A program made the position numbers and the translations under genes. The notes under the pieces were generated by a model. The model was not told the DNA's origin, did no database searches, and saw only the letters and a list, made by a program, of their open reading frames with translations. This document shows positions 1-8,708 of a DNA stretch of 64,000 nucleotides, one piece after another. Positions within the stretch are counted from its first letter, which is position 1, and the number at the start of each line of letters is the position of its first letter. The stretch covers positions 1-64,000 of the forward strand of contig NZ_JAYFQK010000049.1 of assembly GCF_034927245.1 (NCBI RefSeq), in the 5' to 3' direction. Source of the stretch: Desulfitobacterium_A sp034927245 (lineage in GTDB: Bacteria > Bacillota > Desulfitobacteriia > Desulfitobacteriales > Desulfitobacteriaceae).

Positions 1-142
1 GGTTGGAGCAGCCCACTCACCTCCTCGTGATTTGTAGTTAACTGTTATCCCTATGGCTGTAGAATAGTAAGAAATTAGCTCGAAGGCAACATATTTCATG
101 CTGTTTTGTGCCTTGAGCGAAGCGAAAGGAATGGCTATATAT

Positions 143-490
143 ATGAATAGAGACGAAATTTTGGCAAGAAGCAAAAAAGAAAATTTATTAAATGATGAAC
201 GTGAGCGATATATTCAAAAGTCAGCAAATGAAAATTCTTATTTTACGGTAATAGTTGTATTTGCGCTTATATCAATAATTCTTGTTATACAAGAACTTAT
301 AACAGGCAAAGCTTTTGCGGATTACAAAGTATTTTCATTAGCTTTGTTGCTCGCAATGATTGGGCAAAGCGGAACGATTTATTATTATAATCGTGACAAG
401 AAAGTATATTTAGTGTGTATAATCTTGGAAGTTATTGGAGCGATTAGTTGTTTAGCTTCAATTATCGGAGCTGGTATGGGGTGGTTTTAG
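143..490 (+). CDS. Small three-TM membrane protein (DUF6442-like)
   Basis: About 115 aa. A charged N-terminus (MNRDEILARSKKEN) is followed by three hydrophobic segments (roughly residues 35-52, 63-82 and 88-112). The opening and layout resemble small membrane proteins of the DUF6442 kind that sit next to Xre-type regulators; this assignment is from memory. The ATG at 143 is preferred over upstream in-frame codons because it gives the typical N-terminus and has an AAAGGA about 12 bases before it. It abuts the helix-turn-helix gene, so the two are probably co-transcribed and translationally coupled. No biochemical function can be stated. Confidence 0.7.
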   Translation: MNRDEILARSKKENLLNDERERYIQKSANENSYFTVIVVFALISIILVIQELITGKAFADYKVFSLALLLAMIGQSGTIYYYNRDKKVYLVCIILEVIGAISCLASIIGAGMGWF

Positions 491-721
491 TTGGCCGGAC
501 TTAAAAAAGAACAGACGGAAAAACTGGTATTGCATAATAACTTAAAGGAAGTTAGAACAGAACAAAAATTATCACAATCTCAACTCGCTGAAATGGTTGG
601 TGTATCAAGAAATACAATTAGTTCCATTGAGACTGGGCAATTTAATCCCACTGCAAAATTAGCCCTTATTCTTTGTATTGCATTGGATAAAAAATTTGAG
701 GAATTATTTCATTTTGACTGA
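491..721 (+). CDS. Xre-family helix-turn-helix regulator
   Basis: 76 aa, almost entirely one Cro/CI-type HTH: LSQSQLAEMVGVSRNTISSIETG is the canonical helix-turn-helix, followed by a short C-terminal helix ending KKFEELFHFD. It resembles the compact YozG-like Xre repressors. The start is the TTG directly after the stop of the membrane-protein gene, with a GGAGCTGG element inside that gene. A second in-frame TTG at 530 would give a shorter protein beginning near LHNNLKEVR, closer to the usual family length. The pairing with a small membrane protein suggests autoregulation of the two-gene unit; this is inference. Confidence 0.85.
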   Translation: MAGLKKEQTEKLVLHNNLKEVRTEQKLSQSQLAEMVGVSRNTISSIETGQFNPTAKLALILCIALDKKFEELFHFD

Positions 722-866
722 TAAATTCCAATTACATAGAAAAACACTTAATGATATTCAGGAAAAGTTAAAGTAGGAGAGAAGGTGCTATACGTTGTTC
801 CGGGAATAATAGTTTTTTCTTGGGAATTTCGGTGGCAGCAAATATTGAACTACGGAGGACCAAATA

Positions 867-1736
867 TTGTCTAAGAATGATGCAGATTCAGTATCTTTCC
901 CGGATAAAAATCACAGTGATCTGCGAGCCGACTGCGAACATTGTTTCGGCTTGTGCTGTGTTGCACTCTACTTTTCAGCTTCAGAAGGTTTTCCAGTCGA
1001 TAAAAACGCAGGTGAGCCATGCCTCAACCTGCAACCGGACTATCGATGTTGTGTTCACGGGAACCTTCTGGAACGAGGTCTTAAAGGTTGCATTGCATTT
1101 GACTGCTTTGGTGCCGGGCAAAAGGTTGCCCAAGTCAGCTACGGTGGAAGTGACTGGCGGAGAGTCCCTGAATCCTCTAATCAAATGTTCGAGGTGTTCT
1201 TAATTATGAGGCAACTTCATGAGTTACTCTGGTATCTGACAGAAGCATTGACGTTACAACCGGCCCATTCTATCCATGAAGCGCTCAGCTCCATGCTCGA
1301 CCGGATAGAACGCCTTACTTACCTCAGCCCTGACGCCCTTATGGACCTGGACGTAGCAACACAGCGAGAAGATGTTAATCGTCTGCTCCTTAAGACCAGT
1401 GAACTCGTAAGGAGCGAGGCTCGACAAGGGAAGCGGACTTATTCGAAACGTCAGAAGACCTTAGGTCGAGGAGCTGACCTTATGGGTGCCGACCTCACAA
1501 GAGTTGACCTCAGAGGGGCCAACTTGAGAGGAGCTTACCTTATTGCAGCAGATCTTCGGGGAAACGACCTGAATGGGACTGATTTCATTGGGGCCGATTT
1601 CCGAGATGCTGACCTCAGAGAGGCCGACCTTAGCAAAAGTATCTTTCTTACTCAAGCTCAGCTTAACGCGGCGAAGGGAGATATTAACACAAAGTTACCT
1701 GCGTCACTCATTCGCCCAAGGCACTGGTGTATTTGA
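867..1736 (+). CDS. Pentapeptide-repeat protein with Cys-rich N-terminal domain
   Basis: 289 aa. The start is TTG at 867, supported by GGAGGA at 854-859 (7-base spacing). Residues 20-85 are cysteine-rich (CEHCFGLCC, CCVHG, CIAFDC), suggesting a metal or Fe-S site. Residues about 100-195 look helical. Residues about 200-265 hold tandem pentapeptide repeats of the A(D/N)LxG type (for example ADLRGNDLNGTDFIGADF), which fold as a right-handed quadrilateral beta-helix. Such proteins range from DNA-gyrase mimics to proteins of unknown role, so no function is claimed. It stands alone on the plus strand and ends at a bidirectional terminator shared with the convergent SGNH gene. Confidence 0.85.
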   Translation: MSKNDADSVSFPDKNHSDLRADCEHCFGLCCVALYFSASEGFPVDKNAGEPCLNLQPDYRCCVHGNLLERGLKGCIAFDCFGAGQKVAQVSYGGSDWRRVPESSNQMFEVFLIMRQLHELLWYLTEALTLQPAHSIHEALSSMLDRIERLTYLSPDALMDLDVATQREDVNRLLLKTSELVRSEARQGKRTYSKRQKTLGRGADLMGADLTRVDLRGANLRGAYLIAADLRGNDLNGTDFIGADFRDADLREADLSKSIFLTQAQLNAAKGDINTKLPASLIRPRHWCI

Positions 1737-1789
1737 ACACACTTATGCCAGTAGTGCCGCTTCACGGCATGGCAGTCTGAAAGTATAGA

Positions 1790-1816
1790 AAAAAGAGCGG
1801 ATTTACCGCTCTTTTT
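1790..1816. terminator. Bidirectional intrinsic terminator
   Basis: A perfect 11-bp stem (AAAAAGAGCGG / CCGCTCTTTTT) with a 5-base loop lies between the convergent pentapeptide-repeat gene and the SGNH hydrolase gene. It carries a T-run on both strands. Confidence 0.85.
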
Positions 1817-1853
1817 CCAAATATTATTCCCTTCGCTTTTTCTCATCATCACT

Positions 1854-2465
1854 CTAGTTCACACTGAAAAGGTCGGCCATCACACGATGCCCCATAACAT
1901 TCGGATGCAAATGATCCGGCCCAAGAAGCAACTGCTCTTGGCCGCTAAAGGCTTTAGCCACAGGCACAACCACGAAGCGGAATTCCCTTGCCACACGCTT
2001 AATCTGATGATTGGCCGCTTTGACTAAACCCATTGCATAAGCATCGACTTCCTTGTTCATCGGCGGTAATGGATTGTAAATCGTCGCTGCCTTAACTAAG
2101 ACCGAAGGATTGATTGCCCGGATTTGATTTCCGATAAACATAAAATTTTGATTGAAGTTTCCTAAAGCAAGGTCAATATTGGCTCCTGCCCCAGAAATAA
2201 AACCTTTACCCACGGCAAGCAAGTCATTCGAGCCGATCGTCAGACTTATGATCTTAGCCTGTGCAATCAAGGAGCAAAGCCTCTCTTGTCTTACCATTGA
2301 CGCTAATTCCATGCTTGTCAACCCATTCACACCAAGGTTAACATACTGTAGTCCCGGATCAAAGGCAAGAAGGTTTTTATAAAAAAGAGCAGCAAACGAT
2401 TGATTCGTGCCAACGCCATAACCCGTTGTTATAGAGTCACCCAAGGCCAGATAAATTGTGTTCAC
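1854..2465 (-). CDS. SGNH/GDSL-family esterase or lipase
   Basis: About 203 aa SGNH hydrolase. Block I is LALGDSITTGYG (nucleophile Ser), block III is GSND, and the C-terminal DHLHPN supplies the Asp-His pair, so the catalytic residues are present. I place the start at the GTG at 2465, a few residues before the GDS motif, with GAGGTGTGG in front; an in-frame ATG lies six codons upstream at 2483. No signal peptide is evident, so it is probably cytosolic. The substrate is unknown: the family includes acyl-ester hydrolases and carbohydrate esterases. It is convergent with the pentapeptide-repeat gene and separate from the deacylase gene. Confidence 0.85.
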   Translation of the reverse strand: MNTIYLALGDSITTGYGVGTNQSFAALFYKNLLAFDPGLQYVNLGVNGLTSMELASMVRQERLCSLIAQAKIISLTIGSNDLLAVGKGFISGAGANIDLALGNFNQNFMFIGNQIRAINPSVLVKAATIYNPLPPMNKEVDAYAMGLVKAANHQIKRVAREFRFVVVPVAKAFSGQEQLLLGPDHLHPNVMGHRVMADLFSVN

Positions 2466-2551
2466 GCTTAAACCACACCTCATCTGCTTTCTTCTTGTCT
2501 TTATATCATATTAAACCTTGTTTACCGATGACCCTTTTCTTATTCTTTAAA

Positions 2552-3007
2552 TTACTGGGCTACATCGACCCAATCAGCGGCCACGAGGGTTTTTAAGTCG
2601 TCAACTTTAAGTCCTACCGCAGCATTAGGTGCCCCTGCAGCCGGATAGACTGTAGGATAAGCCCGCAAAGACTCATCCAAATAGACCGGAATCTCTTCTT
2701 TTAAGCCAAATGGACAGACTCCGCCCACCGGATGACCTGTAATTTTCAATACTTGATCTACCTCCGGCATTTTGGGTTTTGCCTTGAACATGTCCTTAAA
2801 CTTACGATTATCGAGTCGTTTATCTCCTGCCATAAGTACCATAATAAAATCATCCTTAACTTGCAATAGAAGTGACTTAGCAATTTCTCCGGGTGTCACC
2901 CCTAAAGCTTCGGCCGCTTTGGCAACCGTACTTGTGTCATCAAAGGTCTTAATTGAAACGTTTTGATGTTTCATTTCAAAAAATTCTTTTACAGCTTGAA
3001 CAGACAT
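2552..3007 (-). CDS. YbaK/EbsC-family aminoacyl-tRNA deacylase
   Basis: 151 aa, a full-length single YbaK/ProX editing domain. Features seen are the N-terminal helix (MSVQAVKEFFEMK), IAKSLLLQV with its conserved Lys, GDKRLDNRKFKDMF, and the central GHPVGGVCPFGL motif. The family hydrolyses mischarged tRNA (for example Cys-tRNA-Pro) in trans. The start is the ATG at 3007, with an AAGGAGG directly upstream; a longer reading would run through that ribosome-binding site. It is monocistronic and followed by the SGNH gene. Confidence 0.88.
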   Translation of the reverse strand: MSVQAVKEFFEMKHQNVSIKTFDDTSTVAKAAEALGVTPGEIAKSLLLQVKDDFIMVLMAGDKRLDNRKFKDMFKAKPKMPEVDQVLKITGHPVGGVCPFGLKEEIPVYLDESLRAYPTVYPAAGAPNAAVGLKVDDLKTLVAADWVDVAQ

Positions 3008-3068
3008 AGCTTCCTCCTTGTTCAATGGGTGTAACTGAAAAGATGTCCCCGTCATGTATCGGATGGTT

Positions 3069-3102
3069 AAAAGCCTGACTGCTTTACAGCAGCCAGGCTT
3101 TT
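3069..3102 (-). terminator. Terminator after yqeY
   Basis: A 15-bp stem (AAAAGCCTGACTGCT against AGCAGCCAGGCTTTT, one A/C mismatch) with a 4-base loop. On the minus strand it ends in TTTTAA. It closes the rpsU-yqeY transcript. Confidence 0.8.
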
Positions 3103-3135
3103 AGTTTTACTTTTCAGTTCAGAGCTTCAAAAGAT

Positions 3136-3588
3136 TTAAGCCCCGAGAAGTTCACGCACGATTTGGTTAACCAGTTTTCCATCGGCGCGTCCTTTGGTCT
3201 TTTGAGTGAGCTTTCCCATGACTTTACCAAGGTCTTTAGGATTTTGGGCTCCCACCTCAGCGATCGTTTCTTGGGCAAGCCGGCGTATTTCCCCTTCAGA
3301 AAGCTGTTGAGGAAGGTACTCCATGAGAATAGAGATTTCCTCTTCCAAAGCCTTCACAGTATCGGGGCGATTCGCCTTCGTAAACTCTACAATAGAATCT
3401 CGGCGCATTTTAACTTCATGTGAGAGAATTTCAATTACCTGTTCATCATTGAATTCAGTTTTCTTGTCTATTTCACCATACTTAATGGCGGCCCGAGCCA
3501 TGCGGATGACGGAAAGTCTGACCTTCCCCTCCTCTTTGGCCTTCATGGCTACCTTCATATCCTCAACGAGGCGATCCTTAAGGGACAA
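3136..3588 (-). CDS. yqeY: GatB/YqeY domain protein
   Basis: 150 aa, the usual length of stand-alone YqeY. It begins SLKDRLVEDMKVAMKAKEEGK and carries the conserved LSVIRMARAAIKYGEI and ILMEYLPQQLSEGEI segments. The helical fold resembles the tRNA-binding tail of the GatB amidotransferase subunit, and a role in tRNA metabolism is assumed but unproven. The start is TTG at 3588 with AAGGAG upstream. It follows rpsU by 14 bp, the classical rpsU-yqeY pair of Firmicutes. Confidence 0.92.
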   Translation of the reverse strand: MSLKDRLVEDMKVAMKAKEEGKVRLSVIRMARAAIKYGEIDKKTEFNDEQVIEILSHEVKMRRDSIVEFTKANRPDTVKALEEEISILMEYLPQQLSEGEIRRLAQETIAEVGAQNPKDLGKVMGKLTQKTKGRADGKLVNQIVRELLGA

Positions 3589-3602
3589 TTTTGAGCATCT
3601 CC

Positions 3603-3779
3603 TTACTTGAACTTCCGTTTACGAGCAGCTTCAGATTTTTTCTTCCGCTTCACGCTCGGTTTTTCATAATGCTCATGTTTACGGGCTTCCGAAATAACGC
3701 CTGCCTTTTGACACGTACGCTTGAACCGGCGGAGTGCGCTATCCAGGGATTCGTTTTTTCCGACTTTAATTTCACTCAT
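3603..3779 (-). CDS. rpsU: 30S ribosomal protein S21
   Basis: 58 aa, short enough to be missed by many ORF callers. The translation starts MSEIKVGKNESLDSALRRFK and continues with the conserved KAGVISEARKHEHYEKPSVK segment and a basic tail ending KRKFK. S21 sits at the mRNA exit of the 30S subunit near the anti-Shine-Dalgarno helix. The start ATG has a GGAGGGAGGGA ribosome-binding site. It lies directly upstream of yqeY, as in many Firmicutes. Confidence 0.96.
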   Translation of the reverse strand: MSEIKVGKNESLDSALRRFKRTCQKAGVISEARKHEHYEKPSVKRKKKSEAARKRKFK

Positions 3780-3892
3780 TATCTTATCCCTCCCTCCACT
3801 GGATCATCACAGATATACTCTTAGATTATACTGGATGAAGTTGGGCACGTCAAGTTACCCAAGGCATCATCACAAGGCTTAAGCAAGTTTCC

Positions 3893-4237
3893 TTAAGCAA
3901 GTTTAGTTCCCAATGCCGCTCCACCGAGAATATGGAAATGTAAGTGGGGAACAGCTTGCCCTCCATCTTTGCCAATATTCGTTACAACGCGATAGCCGGA
4001 TTCGGCAATTCCGAATTCCCGCGCTAATTTTTGCCCGACCATGAGAATATGCCCCATCAGGCCTTCATCCTTAGGTAAAACTTCGTTCAGGCTAGCAATA
4101 TGTCTTTTCGTGATCACGAGCAAATGGATAGGTGCCATAGGATTGATATCTTTAATAACAATCACTTGATCATCTTCATAGACAACTTCACTAGGCAGTT
4201 CTTTATTAAGAATTTTACAGAAAATGCAATCTGCCAC
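3893..4237 (-). CDS. HIT-family (histidine triad) nucleotide-binding protein
   Basis: 114 aa, the full length of an HINT-type histidine triad protein. CIFC opens the protein, with a second segment DINPMAPIHLLVITKRHI and the catalytic HLHFHILGG (HxHxH) at residues 98-106. The family hydrolyses nucleoside phosphoramidates and similar substrates; the physiological substrate here is unknown. The start is GTG at 4237 with AAGGGAGG upstream. It lies between mtaB and rpsU in the conserved dnaJ-to-yqeY gene order. Confidence 0.94.
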   Translation of the reverse strand: MADCIFCKILNKELPSEVVYEDDQVIVIKDINPMAPIHLLVITKRHIASLNEVLPKDEGLMGHILMVGQKLAREFGIAESGYRVVTNIGKDGGQAVPHLHFHILGGAALGTKLA

Positions 4238-4340
4238 GAAAAAGCCTCCCTTATAGATATATGCTCAGTTTCCTGAGTGAGTTCCGTTTAAGAATATGGA
4301 AAACTTCACCACTGCTTTATCCGAAGACTATTATATCATA

Positions 4341-5672
4341 TTATTTCCAAAGATAACTTTCTTCAAATACGAATTCTACAAGTTCCCCGCTTTCCCAAGC
4401 TTTCCCGTCATGACGCGGGGGGAGTTTTACCTGAATATAATTTCGCGTGTGGCCAATTGCTGATCCATCTTCCTCGACACGTTCAAACAATGCCTCAAGT
4501 GTTTGACCCACACATTTCTTAACATACGCCTCATGACTTTGCTGAGCCACGTCCATCATCGCCTTAACCCGTTGTTCTTTGACTTTTTTCGAAAGTTGCT
4601 CAGGGTATTTGGCCGCGGGCGTACCTTGCCGTTTTGAATACGGAAAAACATGGGCCCCCGCAAAATGACAGGAGCGAACGAATTCGAGAGAATTCTGAAA
4701 GTCTTGCTCTGTCTCCCCGGGAAAACCGACAATAACATCAGTGGTAATTGCTATACCCGGAAGCTTTTGATTGAACTCATCAATCAGGTTTTTGAATTCT
4801 GAAGTAGTGTAAGGTCTTTTCATGCGTGCCAAAATCTTGTCACTTCCGCATTGAAGAGGGATGTGGAGATGGGAACAGACGGCAGGAGAGGAAAGAATAA
4901 CATCAATCAATTCCGGGGTAAACTCCATGGGTTCAATCGAACTCAGTCTTAACCGTCTCACTCCCAGAATGTTCGCCATTGCTTTAACGAGTTGCGCCAA
5001 ATTCCACTCTTCCCCGGGGTCTTCGCCATAAGAACCCGTATGAATCCCTGTCAGGACAATTTCCTTATATCCTGCGGCAACAAGCTTCTCGACCTCGGCA
5101 AGGGCATTCTCATGCTTTCTGCTGCGAACCGGCCCGCGGGCGTAGGGGATAATACAGTATGTACAAAACTTATTGCACCCCTCTTGGATTTTTATTGTTG
5201 CCCGGGTCCGACTCTCACCTTCAATCAAAGGGAGTTCCTCAAAGTCATGAGCCTCCCAAATCGTATGCACTCTGCTCAGCGGCTTTTGTTCCTGCCGGAC
5301 TTGCCCGATAAGATCGAGAATTTTAGCTCGGTCCTGTGTCCCCAGTACGAGATCCACGCCTTCGATATTCAAAACCTCACCCGGTGCAGTTTGCGCATAG
5401 CAGCCCATGACAACGACAAAGGCATCGGGGTGAGCCTTAATCATGCGGCGAATAACCTGACGGGACTTGGCATCCCCGGTATTGGTCACAGTACACGTAT
5501 TGACAACAACAACATCTGCTTTTTCCGAGGAGTTCACCACCTCGTAGCCATTATTATGAAATAACTGGGCTAAAGCTTCACTTTCCGTTTGATTCACTTT
5601 GCAGCCCAAGGTGATGAAACATACGCGCTGAGGCGCTGCATTTAAGGATTCCATACTGTCATCTGAAGGCAT
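4341..5672 (-). CDS. mtaB: tRNA t6A37 methylthiotransferase MtaB
   Basis: 443 aa. The N-terminal MTTase domain has three cluster cysteines (GCKVNQ, NTCTVT, MGCYAQ). The radical-SAM domain has CNKFCTYCIIPYARGPVRSR (CxxxCxxC) near residue 165, and a C-terminal TRAM-like segment ends the protein. MtaB adds a methylthio group to t6A37 of tRNAs reading ANN codons. The 'CNKFCTYCIIPYARG' form and gene context favour MtaB over MiaB. The start ATG has a near-perfect AAAGGAGGTGA. In relatives it usually follows rsmE; here about 3 kb of accessory DNA separates the two. Confidence 0.93.
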   Translation of the reverse strand: MPSDDSMESLNAAPQRVCFITLGCKVNQTESEALAQLFHNNGYEVVNSSEKADVVVVNTCTVTNTGDAKSRQVIRRMIKAHPDAFVVVMGCYAQTAPGEVLNIEGVDLVLGTQDRAKILDLIGQVRQEQKPLSRVHTIWEAHDFEELPLIEGESRTRATIKIQEGCNKFCTYCIIPYARGPVRSRKHENALAEVEKLVAAGYKEIVLTGIHTGSYGEDPGEEWNLAQLVKAMANILGVRRLRLSSIEPMEFTPELIDVILSSPAVCSHLHIPLQCGSDKILARMKRPYTTSEFKNLIDEFNQKLPGIAITTDVIVGFPGETEQDFQNSLEFVRSCHFAGAHVFPYSKRQGTPAAKYPEQLSKKVKEQRVKAMMDVAQQSHEAYVKKCVGQTLEALFERVEEDGSAIGHTRNYIQVKLPPRHDGKAWESGELVEFVFEESYLWK

Positions 5673-5861
5673 ATCGTCACCTCCTTTGGTTTAAAGGTAT
5701 AGTTTATCATATTTATTTCTTGAATCCAAATTATGAGTAACCTGAATCTCTGACGCATACTTTGTACCTCATATCAGCTTTGAAATATGTATTGGTTTTG
5801 ACGGAAAACCACCTTTTTGTCATCACCATGCTTTTGCCCTTCAGTCAGACTTTAAAAAAGT

Positions 5862-5907
5862 AAAAACCCCGCCTATCATCCTGATTTAATCATGAAAATA
5901 GGCGAGG
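5862..5907 (-). terminator. Terminator after the helicase module
   Basis: On the minus strand a 10-bp stem (CCTCGCCTAT / ATAGGCGGGG, one G-T pair) is followed by TTTTT. It ends the helicase and small-gene transcript before mtaB. The rest of the 5673-5981 gap shows no gene. Confidence 0.8.
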
Positions 5908-5981
5908 CTCTGAAAGCCCTCTACTGTAATTAGGCGCTCTATGGGTTGAGTTTAGCAAAATTATGCATATAGGCCAATCGA

Positions 5982-6314
5982 CTAAACTGCTGGTTCGCGA
6001 ATAGGATCGCTTAAATTTTCTAAGACACGTTTTTTAATTTTTACTGTTTCAATCATCCTTTCAAATACCAATTCTTCACCCTCGTCAGATCTCATAATTA
6101 CCTTTTGCAAATTATTATTATAATCAAAATAATAATCAAAATCGGCAAAAAAATCCTCTTCAATAGTGCATCCTATTGTGGCAATAACCCCATTTTGAGT
6201 CTTAGAGTAGTTAATATACTCATAATTAGGTAGTTGAAGATTGTCCAAAAGATTATAGGGTGTTACTATTGGTGAGAAAATTAAATCGTAGAGCTGTTTT
6301 ATACTCAAATCCAT
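5982..6314 (-). CDS. Hypothetical protein downstream of the helicase
   Basis: 110 aa, not recognised. It is acidic and rich in Asp, Tyr and Phe (DFFADFDYYFDYNNN near residues 53-67), with a basic stretch VKIKKRV near the end, no membrane segment and no signal peptide. It starts 28 bp after the helicase gene with a GGAGGAA element upstream, and the pair shares one terminator, so it is probably a partner of the helicase. The region is visibly A+T-richer than the flanking housekeeping genes, suggesting acquisition. Confidence 0.6.
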   Translation of the reverse strand: MDLSIKQLYDLIFSPIVTPYNLLDNLQLPNYEYINYSKTQNGVIATIGCTIEEDFFADFDYYFDYNNNLQKVIMRSDEGEELVFERMIETVKIKKRVLENLSDPIREPAV

Positions 6315-6342
6315 TGTAAATTCCTCCTTTACTTAAGATATT

Positions 6343-8250
6343 CTACATCCTTTCTGTGAAATCCTCGAGCACTTTTATTAAATACTCATTTATTTGATCA
6401 AGTCTCTTTTCTGCTATATCCCAATCGGATGTCCCCCAGTCTTCTCTTTTCATACCAACAGATTGCTTTAACCACGTATTGATGTAAATGGCTAGCATAG
6501 CAGCATTGCTGTCATAGTTTTGAGCGATCCAAAAGTACTTAGATCCTTTAAATACCCTACTGTTCTTAAGTTCATCCGATGCTTTATCAAGGTTGAATCG
6601 ATTCAAAAGCGCGGGAACCATATCCTCACGAATCCTTGCATCAATTCCTTTTCTCTTTCTTTTTATGTACAGGTCCGGTCTTTTAATACTTGATGAAAGA
6701 CCTTTTGTTTGTTGAATTAGGACACGTGCCTGCTCGGCGGTAACTCCTAACAATCGTTGTATTTCCTCTATATTTTTTAACTCTTCATCTTCTTCCTTCT
6801 TTCTTTGTGCTATCAACTGAGTATCTACATAAGTGTCTCCTACGAGAGAGCCTTGCCCTTTTTCAATGGCTATTCCAAAGCCTTTATCATAAATATTCTT
6901 TGCGGTGTTTCCTAAGTTTCTTTTATCATCCTCATTGTCTTTATCAAGATCTAGTTTTGCAAGATATTTGATAGTTTCGCTTTCTTGAATCTCCTGTTTG
7001 TAGTATTGCCATAGTGATTCAAGGTTTAAATCCTGATGGCAAATGATTTCGGCTATATTATCAGCAACTTTTGGGTTATCAGTAGAAGGAATGGCCCTAA
7101 GAACTCGTCCGATAAATTGAGCATAAGGTAGTAGCGACCTGAAAGGGCGGAAAATTGCAGCTACAGATAAGTAGGGGTGATCATAACCTTCACCAAGCAT
7201 GGCAACATTTATAACAACTTTTACTCGATGGTTCTCTATATCCGATAAGACTTGTTGCTTAACAGATTGGTCTAAACCACTATGGATAATTGCGGATTCG
7301 TAACCATGCTTTTTGTAAAGCTCACTTATTTGTTCCGCGTGTTTGATACTACAGGCAACCGCAATTATTTTATGAGGGATAGGGTTATTATTAGTAAGTT
7401 TTTGCTCTAGTTTTTTGATACTTTCAATAACTACTTTTTCGGAACACTCATCTGAATAAGCAACGGTTCGGCTGACCCAATCCTGATCTTTAAGTCCCAT
7501 GTCTAATATTTCTTGAACCGTATATTGTTTGGATTTATCATTGTCGATAGTCAAGAATAATTGTTCTGGAATATAAGTGAAATTTTCTAGACTTTTAACA
7601 TATTGGTGTGCCATCGCGGCACTAAGACTATATTCATAAATTATTTCTCCAACAATCTTTTCACCGTCAGATCTAAACGGCGTACCAGTTAGTTTAATAA
7701 CTTTAGCATTAGAAAAGTATTCAAGGGTTTCTACCCAAGTTGAAGCCGTCGAATGATGAGCTTCATCAATAATAATTAAATCAAAGAAATCACTTGGAAC
7801 ACGGTTAATAAGACTTGAAACAAGACGTGGTTGTAACTTTTGCACATTTACAATGACAATATTAGCTTCATCCAGCCACTCTTTTTTGGTCTCTTTACCC
7901 TCGTACTCAATGAGAAGCGGTAACTCATCTATTCTTGAGAAGACCTTTTTATCAAGCCAGAAGTTTCCGGGAAACTCAGGATCTAAAGAACCAGTAACAC
8001 TATCTTTAATTACTAATTGTGGGGTTATTATTAAAACCCTTCCATTTGAAATACCATAAGGCAGTAATCCCATTAAGCCTGTTTTGCCTACTCCAGTTGG
8101 AAGTATGATGATACTATGAGTTGTCTTTTTATCACGTACAATGTGATCATAGGCTTTTGAATATGCGATTTTCTGTGGCTCTCGTAATTCCTCATTTTCA
8201 TCAATATTTGGGATGGTTGTAAGAAAATATAAAGGATTGTACAATTTCAA
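6343..8250 (-). CDS. DEAD/DEAH-box superfamily 2 helicase (SSL2/type III-like)
   Basis: About 635 aa. SF2 motifs in order: Q-like region (ELREPQKIAYSKAYDHI), Walker A LPTGVGKTGLM, DEAH box IIIDEAHHS, motif III KLTGTPFRSDG, and C-terminal motifs V and VI (INVAMLGEGYDHP, AQFIGRVLRAIP). The last 200 residues are highly charged and unrecognised. I place the start at TTG 8250, preceded by AAGGAGTGTC; the longer reading from TTG 8334 has no ribosome-binding site and adds an odd hydrophobic leader. Relatives occur in restriction and phage-defence modules, but no nuclease or methylase is adjacent, so a defence role is only inferred. Confidence 0.85.
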   Translation of the reverse strand: MKLYNPLYFLTTIPNIDENEELREPQKIAYSKAYDHIVRDKKTTHSIIILPTGVGKTGLMGLLPYGISNGRVLIITPQLVIKDSVTGSLDPEFPGNFWLDKKVFSRIDELPLLIEYEGKETKKEWLDEANIVIVNVQKLQPRLVSSLINRVPSDFFDLIIIDEAHHSTASTWVETLEYFSNAKVIKLTGTPFRSDGEKIVGEIIYEYSLSAAMAHQYVKSLENFTYIPEQLFLTIDNDKSKQYTVQEILDMGLKDQDWVSRTVAYSDECSEKVVIESIKKLEQKLTNNNPIPHKIIAVACSIKHAEQISELYKKHGYESAIIHSGLDQSVKQQVLSDIENHRVKVVINVAMLGEGYDHPYLSVAAIFRPFRSLLPYAQFIGRVLRAIPSTDNPKVADNIAEIICHQDLNLESLWQYYKQEIQESETIKYLAKLDLDKDNEDDKRNLGNTAKNIYDKGFGIAIEKGQGSLVGDTYVDTQLIAQRKKEEDEELKNIEEIQRLLGVTAEQARVLIQQTKGLSSSIKRPDLYIKRKRKGIDARIREDMVPALLNRFNLDKASDELKNSRVFKGSKYFWIAQNYDSNAAMLAIYINTWLKQSVGMKREDWGTSDWDIAEKRLDQINEYLIKVLEDFTERM

Positions 8251-8669
8251 GACACTCCTTCTCTTATAAATTTTTGTAAAAAAATTTGTGAAAATGCCTA
8301 AGCTCATCCAACTCAATATACTTAAAAATCCCAAGCCTAGGCTTTAGGGTTTTACTCCCCATACCCCGTCTCCGCTTCTTTGCCCGTCAATAACCCTTGT
8401 CGAGTTCGGATCCAAAAGGGCTACTACAAGATATCAGTATGTGACAAAAGCGACAAAGTAAACTATATCAGATTTCTTGCACAATTCAGTCATTTGTAAA
8501 AATCATACCAAAGTATACCTTTATACGCAATCTATTTTTAACCGTTGCACCGTGACCCAAGGGTTCCTGTGTATAACCGACGCCATCAGCAAACAATCGA
8601 AAAATCTCCCTCACTATAAGGTGGTGTCTGTCAGGTCTTTCAGGTAGCCATGCGTTGCTTACATAAAAA
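8251..8669. other. Gap upstream of the helicase with no recognisable gene
   Basis: About 420 bp between the helicase start and the tRNA-fragment terminator. I see no convincing ORF on either strand and no RNA gene. It presumably contains the helicase promoter and remnants of whatever carried the module in. Confidence 0.5.
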
Positions 8670-8698
8670 AACCGTGTAGCCAGTGAAACTACACGGTT
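8670..8698 (-). terminator. Terminator downstream of the tRNA fragment and rsmE
   Basis: A perfect 10-bp stem (AACCGTGTAG / CTACACGGTT) has a 9-base loop, with TTTTTT following on the minus strand. It directly follows the tRNA 3' fragment, as expected for the native terminator of a tRNA gene. Confidence 0.85.
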
Positions 8699-8708
8699 AT
8701 TGCGTTAG

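Noticed and set aside
820..1203. 127-codon ORF overlapping the pentapeptide-repeat gene
   Set aside because: Alternative frame of the gene at 867-1736, which has the ribosome-binding site and family features.
5982..8250. Complete restriction-modification system
   Set aside because: Only an SF2 helicase is present; there is no methyltransferase, nuclease domain or specificity subunit in or next to the island.
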